A DNA stretch of 64,000 nt, taken from Zeugodacus cucurbitae. Lineage: Eukaryota > Arthropoda > Insecta > Diptera > Tephritidae. Each line of letters starts with the position of its first letter. The stretch's first letter is position 1. Where the stretch lies: assembly GCF_028554725.1 (NCBI RefSeq), contig NC_071670.1, forward strand, positions 52,565,501 through 52,629,500, given 5' to 3'. Of the stretch, positions 11,205 through 22,001 are shown piece by piece. The translations under genes and the position numbers were made by a program. The notes beneath the pieces are model-generated. The model was not told the DNA's origin. It made no database searches and worked only from the letters and a program-made list of their open reading frames with translations.

Positions 11205-14169
11205 ACAAGTAATAATTTATTTACGATACAACTAGAGTGCTTTTATGAATAGCCAAGGTAACATATAGATAGTCATATTCATATAGTTAGAAATAATATA
11301 TTTCCTTATCCACAGAGAATGTTCGAAGCTATAGCCAGCGATCGTAAAGACGATTACATAAAACTGCCAAATAGGTCTTTGCCTCAATCGGCAAGTACAT
11401 TGGGTTTAGTTCTGTGAAAATATATGAAAACAGGGACTATTCGGCCACCTCAGAGCTGAATGAAATGGCAGTCTTCTTTGGATCAACGTAGCATACAAAT
11501 ATTTTCTAGCTCGCTAAAGATCGCTATTACTCTAAAGGTCAATAAAGATGGAAACTTGGCCTGAAAACTCATTTAACTCTAATTCACAATTTTTCTTTTT
11601 TTATAATATTAAGAGTCTTTATCTCACTGTACGAATTTACAATGATGAATATAAAGCAATTAATTATACCAATCATTAAACTCAAACTGTGTATATAAAA
11701 AAATATTTATAGCAACCATCAAACAATGTGACAAACATTTAGCTTTAAAAGGAGAAAATACAAATTAAAATTCATTAAATAATCCTGAAATAAATACAAA
11801 TCGCTGATTGTCAAGCGTTCATTTAACAAAAATCTAATGAAAATATTCCAAAAATAAAAACACAACTACACAACATATTGCCTGCATTTCAAAGCAACTG
11901 CCTAATTTTTATGCCGCATTTTGCATACAATACTTTGTTTATTTATTTATTTATGCATTACAAATACATACATACATATGTTTTTATGTATGTGCAGTGG
12001 TTGCATGCAACTTTTATGCAGCAAATGTGAAACAATGCATACGCAAATATTTATTCGTTGTCATCAGTGTCATGAAGTCAGCAGTGATTTCAACAACAAC
12101 AAAAAAATATGTATTTATACAACAAATGAAAAAGCAACAACAACAATAGCAACGGTGTAAAATATGAGATTGCATTTAAATTGAAGTGTCACATCTGCGT
12201 ACTTTAATATTCCAGCTACAAACACGCGAACGCCACCAACACCATCACCGCCAACAGCGCACGGGTGCAGCACGCCATGGCGTATGAGTAACCTAGCGAA
12301 TGTACAATTTATGTAGAGTGGATGCGAATGCGAATGTGAGTGTGAGCAAGAAACAAAATCAAATAAGCTGGGGGCAGTAACAACTGCAGCTGATGCCAAT
12401 TGCTGGCATTAACATAACGTATATGGATAGGCAGTTGTGGTAGGTGTTGTTGTTGTTTTTCTGTGCTGATGTTACACATACCTGTATGAGTGTGCAGGCG
12501 ATTTATTATTTATACATGCGTTGTTGTTGTTGTTGTTGTTGTTGCCTTTACAGTTGGTGTTATTAAATTGCAAATTTAATTTCATTTGCTCCACGTGCCA
12601 CACACCAACTGCCACATGCGCCACACAGCCCCCAACCAAGAGACCTCAGCCTAGATGGCATAACAACAAGCGGAAATATTTCATTAAGTTTCGCTTCCAC
12701 TTGCATGATTTTCCATCAGCAGCCCCAGCAAAGCAAGAGCAGGTGAGAGAGAGAGAGAGTGGCTATATATAGCACAATAAAAATTGGCTGCAAGTAGTGT
12801 TATAAGACGCGCGATATGCCGAAGCATTTCATTTATTTCCCGCTCCAATTGTTACTACTGCACACCGTCTCAATTCGGCGTAGCAGCGTCAACGCCGATG
12901 ATGCTTTTAATAACAATTTACGCCACATCAGCTCATCAGCGCTTCAGAGGTTGGCTCTGCGAAGTCCTCTGCAACGTGGGTGCCGCGTAAAGTTTTTGGC
13001 AGGCCACTATAAGTGCTTCCTGTGCCACGAAATTGCTTGCCACCTGGCTGGCATTCCTTGTAACTTTCTTCGGTGTCGTTCCACCGACACTCCGATAACC
13101 ACCCACTCTCCGCTATTACCTCAATTCCCGCACTTATCCGCTTGTCGTGTTATGCGCCGCTTCAATTGTCTGCAACATGAAAACCCAATTTCGATACTTG
13201 GCAGCCGTGAATGCAGCTGCCGAAATCGCATTCGCAGCGCTCAGCTCACTTTGGCGGCAATCACTTTCGGTCCACCTGCCTGCCTGCCTGCTGACGCTGT
13301 GAGCTCACTTGCCCGATTGCTGCTGCTGGCTCTGCAGTTGATTTTGTGCGATTGCATGTGAGCGTCTATAAATGGCGAAATTGCGCTTTTCTTTCGTTAG
13401 CGGATTTCATGGTATTGGCAGCATTTCGGTGGCATTGCATTGTAAGTGCCGCCTTTGCACTTGCAAATATTTCGTGGTTGTTCGTGGTATTGTTGTTGTT
13501 CACTTGTAGCGAGCCTTAGTGGTTGCTTGGTTGTGAATATGATCAATAGGGGTTTAATTTGATTACTTATTATCTGATTTATCATCATCTGAAGTAGTGG
13601 GTGTTTGAGATTTACGATATTCTCAAGGCCGTGGAATGTGTTGCGGAGTAAGAATAAATAGTTACGACATAGTGGATGTAGTGATATTGTCTGGTTCCCG
13701 TATAGACATTTACCACTTACCCAATCACTTATAAAGTAGGACGTGGTTTTGCAAATTTTTTAGTTAAAAGCTACTCCAACTAAGCATTATTAGCTCGGAA
13801 ATATGTAGTTACAACACTCCTTTAATGACCGATGCTATTATAAAAATTACAAAAAAATTCAAGACTACGGGAGGAGGGCATAGCAGATGCTGTTCTTTTA
13901 TCTCCTCGTCTTTGGAGATTATTTGTTGAGAGACAAATACTGTGCTCAAAAATTTATAAATTATAAAGATTCATTACAGATGAAAATAAATGGAATGGAA
14001 CAAGAAAGGAAGAGCTAAATTCACAATTTTACTCATATATTCGGCATTGAGTCAACTAGAATAACAAAACTCATTATATATAGGGTAATTTCTGAATTGA
14101 TATTACTGATTTTTAGCACCAAGCTGCACTATATCCAAGACTATTCGCTCACTTATCACATATTAACCG
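11205..14169. other. Intronic sequence with simple repeats and an unexplained ORF
   Basis: It contains (CAA)n at about 12092-12150, (GTT)n at about 12520-12545 and (GA)n at about 12746-12760. A 181-codon plus-strand ORF at 12816-13361 (MPKHFIYFPLQLLLL, Cys-rich CFLCHEIACH) lies in a GC-richer block. A TATA-like CTATATATAG sits 52 bases upstream of its ATG. I do not recognise the ORF and cannot call it a gene. Confidence 0.5.
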
Positions 14170-14690
14170 ATATATGCAGTATCATCGGATATTTAAAACC
14201 CCTAATATTAGGAATATGGAAGCTAGTGGAAGTTATGACCCGATTTCACGCATTCTTGGCACAGAAACACATTATTAAGAAAAGAAAATTCCCACGGATT
14301 TTTTTTAAAATACCTGAGAGATTTACCTATATTTTCGGTAAAAAATTGGTCAGAAGCACTGAGGTCCCATATCTGGGGCGCCCTTGCTTTATATGTATAT
14401 TGTAAGCTAAACGAATCAAATGGACTTGAAAATAGTGTAATATGGGAAGTAGGCGTAGTTGTGAACCGTTTTCGCGCTTTTTCCATTGACTGTAAAATTC
14501 AGTGTATCAGCATAACCGTTGCAAGTGGAGTAGCTCTGATACATAAAAGTTAATAGGGAGCGGGCCACGTCCACTTTCCAAAGATTTCAACTATGCTCGT
14601 CATCCTCATCATTTTGGTAATATGAGCCTATATCTAATTGTGGTTTCAGAGGCTTTACAGAGTCCAAAAAAATTTAGGATAATCAATCTT
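14170..14690 (-). mobile_element. Degenerate DINE-like remnant
   Basis: It shares with the 62.6-63.8 kb element, in the same orientation, ATGGGAAGTAGGCG followed by GTTGTGAACCG, and GCGGGCCACGTCCACTTTCC. It also has GAGAGATTTACC and TTTTCGGTAAAAA, which recur inverted near 20165-20200. The ends are not preserved. Confidence 0.5.
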
Positions 14691-14719
14691 TTGGAAAATC
14701 TTTTGTGCTTATGTATTAA

Positions 14720-15402
14720 GGGGCACACCTAGTGTCAAATTTCAAAAAAATACTACACCTTTAAAAATAACATATTAAAATTTCAAATCGATATCTCAAA
14801 TAGTTTTTGAGTTATAGCAATTTAAAAAGCAGCCGCTCGGTAACAGTGAATACGATCATTTTATCTTTAAACGCGTTTTTCTCAAAACATCATTTTCCGA
14901 ATTTGCTGCATTACTCAAAAACAAATGATCCGATCACTATCGAAAATTTTAAACTGTTCTATATATAGTTCTCCGTACAATGACATATCGATTTTTGATC
15001 TGATCAAAAATTCGAATTTTGGCAGGCCAAAAACGACCAAAGTTTTGGGTAAAATTCGACCTTTTTTTTAAAAAAGCCGCCATATTGTCAATTTTTGATT
15101 TTTTTTAATCGTATGTCATTGAACAGACAATATTATCTAGTTTAAGGAGAATTTTTTTTTTAGATTTCATCCAAGGAGAAGGCCGGAATGACTGCAGCAG
15201 TGAAGGACCTTTTTTTCGCGCCGCTGGAGATCGACTATAACTTAAAAAATATTACATTTTTTTTTCAAAAATTTCACTATATATTCTTGAAACATGTATA
15301 ATTATATTCTTAAAATTTTGAAATAATTGATAAAGTAGTATTTAAAAAAAAAAAATCCCAAAAGATCACCTTTTTTTTAGGCCATTACACTAGGTGTGCC
15401 CC
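14720..15402. mobile_element. TTAA-flanked MITE 1 (complete)
   Basis: The 683-base element has a perfect 16-base terminal inverted repeat, GGGGCACACCTAGTGT at left and its complement at right. TTAA lies on both sides (14716-14719, 15403-15406). It has no coding capacity. It contains the family box CTTTAAACGCGTTTTTCTC at 14865-14883 and AT-rich filler. The TTAA target recalls piggyBac or Sola3, but the GGGG ends do not decide between them. Confidence 0.85.
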
Positions 15403-15707
15403 TTAAAAGTAGTAAAATGGTGGATTGACTGAAGTGGATTATTTGGAACCAATTTATATTATATATTTAAAAGAAAGTTGGACTTGAAAGATGTTGGATG
15501 TTCTTTTTTCGGAAAACTTGAATTATCTACAAAATGCGTTTGATCATTTTCGAACTTCCTTGGAGCTACAAATTAATGCAATATATCTTTATCGGTATAT
15601 ATGGTAGGCTATGGAAGATTTTATGCAATTCGACTCAAAATCATTTGAGAATAAGAGTACTAGAGAATATGAATAAATGGTGGATTTTCTATATTTTTAG
15701 CAACTGT

Positions 15708-15717
15708 ATATATCTGG
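15708..15717. repeat. Target-site duplication, left copy (RTE copy 1)
   Basis: ATATATCTGG abuts the 5' end of the LINE and matches 18963-18972 exactly. Confidence 0.75.
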
Positions 15718-18700
15718 AGGATGGGATCATGTGTAGAAGTTCACGCAAGTGAGGAAAGTTTTTGATTGTCATTCACTTGGGAGTGGCCAGAAACGATTCT
15801 TCTCCACATGGTTCAAGCAGCTCACGACTTCCGGTTTTAGACCAAGTATCCTCTGGGTAGCCAACAGACATCCGTTTGAAGGCGAAGCCCGCTTATGCGG
15901 TTGTGCGTAGGGCTTGGGACCCACCACATAAAAACACCCCCCATTGAAAAATCTACGAAAGCCTCGGATGAGACACCCCCATTTTGATGACGACCCCTGC
16001 AAACGTTTTAAGGATAATGATATAAGGGCATGTACCTGGAATGTCCGGACCCTTAATTGGGAAGGTGCCTCTGCCAAGCTGGTTGATGTCCTCATACGAC
16101 TCAAGGCTGACATCACCGCCATCCAAGAAGTGCGATGGACGGGACAAGGACGGAAGAAGGTGGGTCCTTGTGACATCTACTACAGCGGCCATATAAAGGA
16201 GCGCAAATTTGGTGTTGGATTTGTGGTGGGAGAGAGACTCCGTCGCAGAGTCCTGGCATTCACCCCGGTGGATGAACGTCTTGCCACAATCCGCATCAAA
16301 GCGAGGTTCTTCAACATATCGCTGATTTGCGCCCACGCCCCAACGGAAGAGAAGGACGATGTGACCAAAGATGCTTTCTATGAGCGCCTAGAACGCACCT
16401 ATGAGCGCTGCCCCCGCCACGATGTAAAAGTCGTGCTTGGCGATTTTAACGCCAGGGTGGGTAAAGAAGGTGTCTTTGGCACAACAGTCGGAAAATTCAG
16501 CCTCCATGACGAAACATCGCCAAACGGCCTGAGGCTGATCGACTTCGCTGGGGCCCGAAATATGGTCGTCTGTAGTACCAGATTCCAGCATAAGAAAATA
16601 CATCAAGCTACTTGGCTGTCTCCTGATCGAAACACGCGGAACCAAATCGATCACGTTGTGATAGACGGAAGACATGTCTCCTGTGTTTTAGACGTGCGTA
16701 CGCTCCGAGGACCAAATATAGACTCGGACCATTATCTGGTCGCAGCGAAGATACGCACCCGCCTCTGTGCAGCAAAAAATGCCCGCCAACAAACACAAGG
16801 AAGGTTCGACGTCGAAAAGCTGCAATCGCAACAGACAGCCACGAAATACTCTACTCGACTTGCACTCCTGCTCTCTGAGGGCACTCATCAGCATCTCGGT
16901 ATAAGGGAACTGTGGAACGGCATCTCAAACTCACTGCGTACCGCTGCAGCCGAAACAATTGGTTTTCGGCAACGACAAAAAACAAGCTGGTACGATGAGG
17001 AGTGCCGTCTCGCAGCGGAGAGAAAACAGACTGCCTACCTCGCAACGTTGCAAACGACCACAACACGTGCGGGATGGGATAGATACCGAGAGCTGAAGAG
17101 GGAAGCGAGACGCATGTGCAGACAAAAAAAGAAAGAGGCCGAAATGCGTGAGTACGAAGAGCTTGAGAAGCTGGCAGACAGAGGGAATGCTCGAAAATTT
17201 TATGAAAAAATAAAGCGACTTAACGAAGGTTTCAAGACCGGAGCTTCCTCATGTAGAGACCAAGGTGGTAATCTGGTAACCGATGTCCAGGGCATACTGG
17301 GATTATGGAGGGAACACTTCTCCGACCTGCTGAATGGTAATGAGAGTACAACACCAGGAGATGGCGAACCCGATCCCCCAATCGATGACGATGGAACAGA
17401 TGTTCCATTACCCGACCATGAAGAAATTCGAATAGCAATTACCCGCTTGAAGAACAACAAAGCAGCGGGGGCCGATAGATTACCGGCAGAACTATTCAAA
17501 TACGGCGGCGAAGAACTGATAAAGTGCATGCATCAGCTTCTTTGCAGAATATGGTCGGAAGAAAGCATGCCTGACGATTGGAATCTCAGTGTGCTCTGCC
17601 CAATCCATAAAAAGGGAGATCCCACAATCTGCGCCAATTACCGTGGGATCAGCCTCCTAAATATCGCATACAAGGTTCTATCGAGCGTACTGTGTGAAAG
17701 ACTAAAGCCCACCGTCAACAAACTGATTGGACCTTATCAGTGTGGCTTTAGACCTGGAAAATCGACAACTGACCAGATATTCACCATGCGCCAAATCTTG
17801 GAAAAGACCCGAGAAAAGAGGATCGACACACACCACCTTTTTGTCGATTTTAAAGCTGCTTTCGACAGCACGAAAAGGAGTTGCCTTTACGCCGCGATGT
17901 CTGAATTTGGTATCCCCACAAAACTAATACGGCTGTGTAAATTGACGTTGAGCAACACCAAAAGCTCCGTCATGATTGGGAAGGACCTCTCCGAGCCGTT
18001 CGATACCAAACGAGGTTTCAGACAAGGTGACTCACTATCGTGCGACTTCTTTAACCTGATGCTGGAAAAAATTATAAGAGCTGCAGAGCTAAACCGAGAA
18101 GGTACAATCTTCTACAAGAGTGTACAGCTCCTGGCGTACGCCGATGATATTGATATCATCGGAAGCAACAACCGCGCCGTTTGTTCTGCTTTTTCCCGCA
18201 TGGATAAGGAGGCGAAGCGAATGGGTCTGGAGGTGAATGAGGACAAGACGAAATATCTCCTGTCATCAAGCAAACAGTCGGCGCATTCGCGTCTTGGCTC
18301 CCACGTCACTGTTGACAGTCATAACTTCGAGGTCGTAGATAATTTCGTATACCTGGGAACCAGCATCAACAACACGAACAATGTCAGCCTCGAAATCCAG
18401 CGCAGAATAACTCTTGCCAACAGGTGCTACTTTGGACTGAGTAGGCAATTGAACAGTAAAGTCCTCTCTCGACGAACCAAAATCAAGCTCTACAAGTCGC
18501 TTATCATTCCCGTCCTGCTTTACGGTGCAGAAGCTTGGACGATGTCAACATCAGATGAGACGACACTAGGAGTTTTCGAGAGGAAAATTTTGCGCAAGAT
18601 TTATGGTCCTAAGAACATTGGCAACGGCGAATACCGCAGGCGATGGAACGATGAGCTGTACGAGTTATACGACGACATTGACATAGTTCAGCGAATAAAA

Positions 18701-18962
18701 AGACAGCGGCTACGCTGGCTAGGTCATGTTGTCCGAATGGACGAAAACACTCCAGCCCTGAAAGTGTTCGATGCAGTACCCGCCGGAGGAAGCCGAGGAA
18801 GAGGAAGGCCTCCACTCCGTTGGAGGGACCAGGTGGAGAGCGACCTGGTTACACTTGGGATCTCCAACTGGCGCCGAACTGGGAAGGAGAGAGAGAGATG
18901 GCGCACTATCGTCGATTCGGCTATAACCGGCTAAACGGTTGCAACGCCAATCACATACATAC
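15718..18962 (+). mobile_element. Full-length RTE-type non-LTR retrotransposon, copy 1
   Basis: This is a complete LINE of about 3.25 kb. It has a ~230-base 5' leader homologous to that of copy 2 (GATGGGATCATGTGTAGAAG onward), one long ORF, a 3' untranslated region of under 20 bases ending ACGCCAA, and a short CATA-type tail. The 10-base sequence ATATATCTGG lies immediately before it (15708-15717) and again after the tail (18963-18972), as expected of a target-site duplication. The order APE-type endonuclease then reverse transcriptase, the very short 3' UTR and the simple-repeat tail fit the RTE/BovB-like group; the exact clade would need a tree. It sits in the nAChR intron in antisense orientation. 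Confidence 0.9.
15968..18934 (+). CDS. LINE ORF: AP-endonuclease / reverse transcriptase, uninterrupted
   Basis: The protein of about 988 residues nicks target DNA and reverse-transcribes the element's RNA onto the nick. The endonuclease domain (about 20-280) shows WNVRTLN, QEVRWTG (catalytic Glu), GDFNARVG and DSDHYLVAA (catalytic Asp-His). The reverse transcriptase (about 490-760) shows NYRGISLLN, CGFRPGKST, DFKAAFDS, GFRQGDSLSC and the active-site YADD at about 724-727. A C-terminal part follows with LGHVVRMDE and RGRGRPPLRW. I chose the ATG at 15968 because it is the first in-frame ATG. Copy 2 has an ATG 24 bases further upstream where this copy reads TTG (15944), so the ancestral start may have been there. 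No stop or frameshift is visible and all catalytic motifs are present, so this copy could still be functional. Confidence 0.9.
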   Translation: MRHPHFDDDPCKRFKDNDIRACTWNVRTLNWEGASAKLVDVLIRLKADITAIQEVRWTGQGRKKVGPCDIYYSGHIKERKFGVGFVVGERLRRRVLAFTPVDERLATIRIKARFFNISLICAHAPTEEKDDVTKDAFYERLERTYERCPRHDVKVVLGDFNARVGKEGVFGTTVGKFSLHDETSPNGLRLIDFAGARNMVVCSTRFQHKKIHQATWLSPDRNTRNQIDHVVIDGRHVSCVLDVRTLRGPNIDSDHYLVAAKIRTRLCAAKNARQQTQGRFDVEKLQSQQTATKYSTRLALLLSEGTHQHLGIRELWNGISNSLRTAAAETIGFRQRQKTSWYDEECRLAAERKQTAYLATLQTTTTRAGWDRYRELKREARRMCRQKKKEAEMREYEELEKLADRGNARKFYEKIKRLNEGFKTGASSCRDQGGNLVTDVQGILGLWREHFSDLLNGNESTTPGDGEPDPPIDDDGTDVPLPDHEEIRIAITRLKNNKAAGADRLPAELFKYGGEELIKCMHQLLCRIWSEESMPDDWNLSVLCPIHKKGDPTICANYRGISLLNIAYKVLSSVLCERLKPTVNKLIGPYQCGFRPGKSTTDQIFTMRQILEKTREKRIDTHHLFVDFKAAFDSTKRSCLYAAMSEFGIPTKLIRLCKLTLSNTKSSVMIGKDLSEPFDTKRGFRQGDSLSCDFFNLMLEKIIRAAELNREGTIFYKSVQLLAYADDIDIIGSNNRAVCSAFSRMDKEAKRMGLEVNEDKTKYLLSSSKQSAHSRLGSHVTVDSHNFEVVDNFVYLGTSINNTNNVSLEIQRRITLANRCYFGLSRQLNSKVLSRRTKIKLYKSLIIPVLLYGAEAWTMSTSDETTLGVFERKILRKIYGPKNIGNGEYRRRWNDELYELYDDIDIVQRIKRQRLRWLGHVVRMDENTPALKVFDAVPAGGSRGRGRPPLRWRDQVESDLVTLGISNWRRTGKERERWRTIVDSAITG

Positions 18963-18972
18963 ATATATCTGG
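18963..18972. repeat. Target-site duplication, right copy (RTE copy 1)
   Basis: ATATATCTGG follows the CATA-type tail of the LINE and matches 15708-15717 exactly. Confidence 0.75.
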
Positions 18973-19712
18973 TTTATAGCAACAATATCCCTGTGATCTT
19001 ACACTAAAAAATACTTTAAAATTTAACTTAATTTATTTAAAATAATACAAGAAACTTTTTTTCAAATATATTGAGCCTTTTAACTAAGAATCTTTGGGCT
19101 AGAGTTGAGAAAGAAATAATAGAAAATTTATTCTAAATAAATTAGTTTATCACTTATACTCCAAATGAGTAACTTATGGTTCAATAGTTGGACAAATTCA
19201 ACTCTAAAAGGTATATTGGGAAAAAGCGTAAGAGTAGGCCTTGCATTTTCCATCATAACTACATATTTTCGGAATTTAAATATTATATTCTTCAAAACAT
19301 TAAGTTTAATTAAAACACACATTCTTTGCTAGACAAATTTAAACGAATTTTCATCACAATTTCCAAACACAAAAATTCTTTTTTAAACTAATCGAAAACG
19401 AACTGGACTTCCTACACTTAAATAAATTTCAAACGAACATGAAACAACCAATTAATGATTCGAGTCAATTAAACATTTGATTGAGTTCAGTTTGCTCAGA
19501 CGAATGAGGTTGCAAACGAAAAACGTGTAAATTGCATGGAAAAAAGAAAATCGTAAAAGACGCACACATAAATCCACTTATATAACTCTACATACATATA
19601 TACAAGAATACACCAGTATGTGGGGTAAAACATAAAATAGCATAAAAACCGGTAAAAATCCAATAAGTAAATCCAATCGTACTCGTGGCTAAATTTCAAT
19701 TACAAAACTCAC

Positions 19713-19893
19713 CTGAAAGCCATCATATGTCCAACTGCCGAATTTCATCACACACGTCTGTTCGTCGAATGGAAAGTACTCGACATCGATTTCGCAGGAG
19801 CTCTTATAAATCGCCGGTGGCCGCCACTCGACGCGCCCCGTATAGTTGAGTGTGGCCTTTGTGGCCAACGTCACTTCGAAATTGCCATCGGCG
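19713..19893 (-). CDS. nAChRalpha3: nAChR alpha3-like subunit, Cys-loop exon
   Basis: This 181-base exon contributes 60 codons plus the final base of the Asn codon split with the upstream exon. It reads ADGNFEVTLATKA, then NYTG (a potential N-glycosylation site), WRPPAIYKSSC, and the signature Cys-loop: two cysteines separated by 13 residues (EIDVEYFPFDEQT). It ends with GSWTYDGFQ, the loop B region with its conserved Trp. The acceptor is CCACAG before 19893 and the donor is CAG|GTGAGT at 19712, leaving phase 0. The Cys-loop spacing identifies the receptor superfamily unambiguously. EIDVEYFPFDEQTCVMKFGSW is typical of the insect alpha1-alpha4 group. The flanking introns are 2,108 and 14,074 bases long. 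Confidence 0.93.
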
Positions 19894-20151
19894 CTGTGGC
19901 GTATACATAAAGCAGCAGCGGAGTGGTGGTGTTGCGGTGACGGTGGCGGTGGAGACCGAGGACGATGCGATTGCACAGGTGAAGAGCGAATGAAAAGAAA
20001 AAATGTGAAAAACAAGTATTTAGAAACGGACACGGTGAGTTATTGGAAAAAATGGTTTTGGCTGATTCGAGAAAGGTAAATTGTAAATATGTATGATTGG
20101 ATGTTGATTTAAATGTATGTATGATACCGAGCGTGATGGCCTGAGCGCCTA

Positions 20152-20265
20152 AGTATAATTTTTACCGAAAATATCGGTAAATCTCTCAGATATTTTATAG
20201 AAATTCAGAAGGATTAGAACTTTTTGTTTATATAGTAAAATCGAAAATGATTGAACCTCCCATAT
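20152..20265. mobile_element. Short DINE-like fragment
   Basis: TTTTTACCGAAAATATCGG and TAAATCTCTCAG are the inverse of the motif at about 14312-14345. Confidence 0.4.
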
Positions 20266-20270
20266 ACGAA

Positions 20271-21262
20271 ACGGTTTTTCAAATAGGACGCTACAAAAGT
20301 GCACCAATAGGGACAGCAAACAACGCTATATTTTTCCCGTTCTTTTGACATTTCTCTTCACTAAGGTTTGCCATTTCATATACGATCCTACAACGAGTCA
20401 AAATTATTAAAATTTACTACCGAAATTCGAAGTCAGTGGCCTCAACTTTAAGAGCACTACGTTCAATTTATGGTCGTCAATCGTCCTGTCAACAATTGAG
20501 CGAATGTTGGAAAAATTTATATCCACAGGCACAGTACAAAATTTTCCCGTGCCAGTTAGACAAAGAAGTGCCCTGTCTAAAATATTGTTGCCGCTATCGC
20601 ATCAATTAAGAAAGACCTCTCATTCTCTCACACTTCGATCTCAAGCGTTGGGCATCTCTGTGACTTCGCTGTGGCGAATTTTGCAAAACGATCTTGTCCT
20701 ACATCCATACAAGATCAAATTGACTCAAGAACAGAAGCCGCTTGACCACCAGTATCTTCGTATGTTCGTGAATTGGGCTGAACAACAACTTAAAAAGTAT
20801 CCGGATTTTCATTGAAAAATTATATTCAACGATGAGGCTCATTTCTGGCTGAATATCTTCGTCAATAAGCAAAATATGCGGTGAATGCGGCAACAATCTA
20901 CACGTACTCCATGAGTCCCACCTCATCCCAAAAAAATTACAGTTTGGTGCGGTTTATGGGTAGTACTTCTTCCGTGCTGTTCAAGACCGGCACGTTACTT
21001 CACCGAATATTGAATAACCGAATATTTTTTACCCGAATTGGATGTTATGGACTTGACCAATATGTAGTTCCAAGTGGACGGCGCCACAAGCCACACAACG
21101 AATGTCAAAATCGATTTTTTGAAAACCAAGGTTGGTGAACGTATTATCTCACGAAATGGCCCAGTCAAATGGCCGCCTCGGTCGTGCGATTTGACGCCGT
21201 TAGACTATTTCCTATGGGGTTACGTCAAGTCTATGGTCTATGCCATCATCAGCGACGATTGA
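20271..21262 (+). mobile_element. DD41D (rosa-like) mariner relic C
   Basis: This is the most complete of the three copies. The left end is ACGGTTTTTCAAATAGGACGC. The transposase remnant includes LGISVTSLWRILQNDL, LHPYKIKLTQEQKPLDH, FNDEAHFWLN, VDGATSHTTNVKID and WPPRSCDLTPLDYFLWGY. Between the Asp of VDGATSH and the Asp of PLDYFLW I count 41 residues, which points to the DD41D (rosa-type) group rather than DD34D mariner. In-frame stops (for example just before KIIFND) and frameshifts show it is dead. The right end is lost near 21262. Confidence 0.85.
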
Positions 21263-22001
21263 TGGAGCGCTCTTATATATACATATAATATATACATATA
21301 ATATTTCTTATATAATGAATAAAAGTGTATTTATGTATGAAGAAAAAACGATTGATAAATAGTTTGGAATTAAATGCTTTGACTTAGAAGTCAAAAAGGA
21401 GAATTGGCCATTTTAACCGATTTTCAACAACACACATTTATCTCCAAATACTTAACCGACGTAAAATCATTTGCATATGAGTGTATGTGCTTTGCATGAG
21501 TCTACATAAAATTAGAAACGGAAATGAGAGATTTCATAGAATATTTGCCAAAATAAAGGAAACAATAAATAAGACACGCTTCGATTGAAATAAATCAAAC
21601 CACCGCAGTGATGAGCAGAAGAAGCGATGACAATGGCAGTGCATAGCAACAGCAGCAGTACCGAAACTGCCAACAGCAACAACACAAATGAGTATGAGAA
21701 CATAAAAAACCCGAAAGTTACAAATGTCAGCGTACTTTTTGTGTCATCGCCGAGGTTTTTAACGGAACAGCAACAGCAACAACAACAACAACAATTATTT
21801 TTTTACTGTTACTGCTACAATACACGCGCTGCCGCTTGTCGCTCACTCATGCTGATGCGGCTGATGATTGTGATATATGCGAGTTGGGTGTGATGATATT
21901 TCACTGAGTCACACACATCTGGGTGTCTGCGTGTGTTTAAGAAGGTTTTTTGTTAATGCTAAACTACTACAACTACTACAACTACTACTACGAGTACTTA
22001 C

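Larger units (their letters stand above)
5639..19712 (-). other. 14-kb nAChR intron, transposon-rich
   Basis: This intron begins GTGAGT at 19712 and ends CTCTGCAG at 5639 on the minus strand. Within it are a DD41D relic (10420-11204), a DINE-like remnant (14170-14690), a TTAA MITE (14720-15402) and a full-length RTE-type LINE (15718-18962) antisense to the host gene. 5639-10419 and 11205-14169 are mostly single-copy-looking AT-rich sequence. Exceptions are the (GTT)n/(CAA)n tracts near 12090-12150 and 12445-12545 and a GC-richer block at 12590-13400 that carries an unexplained 181-codon ORF. Confidence 0.88.
19894..22001 (-). other. Intron between the first two nAChR exons in the window
   Basis: This intron begins GTAAGTAC on the minus strand at 22001 and ends CCACAG at 19894. 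It contains a degenerate DD41D mariner-like element (20271-21262), a short DINE-like fragment (about 20152-20265) and a CAA/CAG-rich stretch near 21640-21795. No other coding sequence was recognised. Confidence 0.88.

Noticed and set aside
15769..18964. Many ORFs on the minus strand across the RTE element, and likewise across 46.8-50 kb
   Set aside because: They are shadows of the LINE coding frame with no independent motifs.
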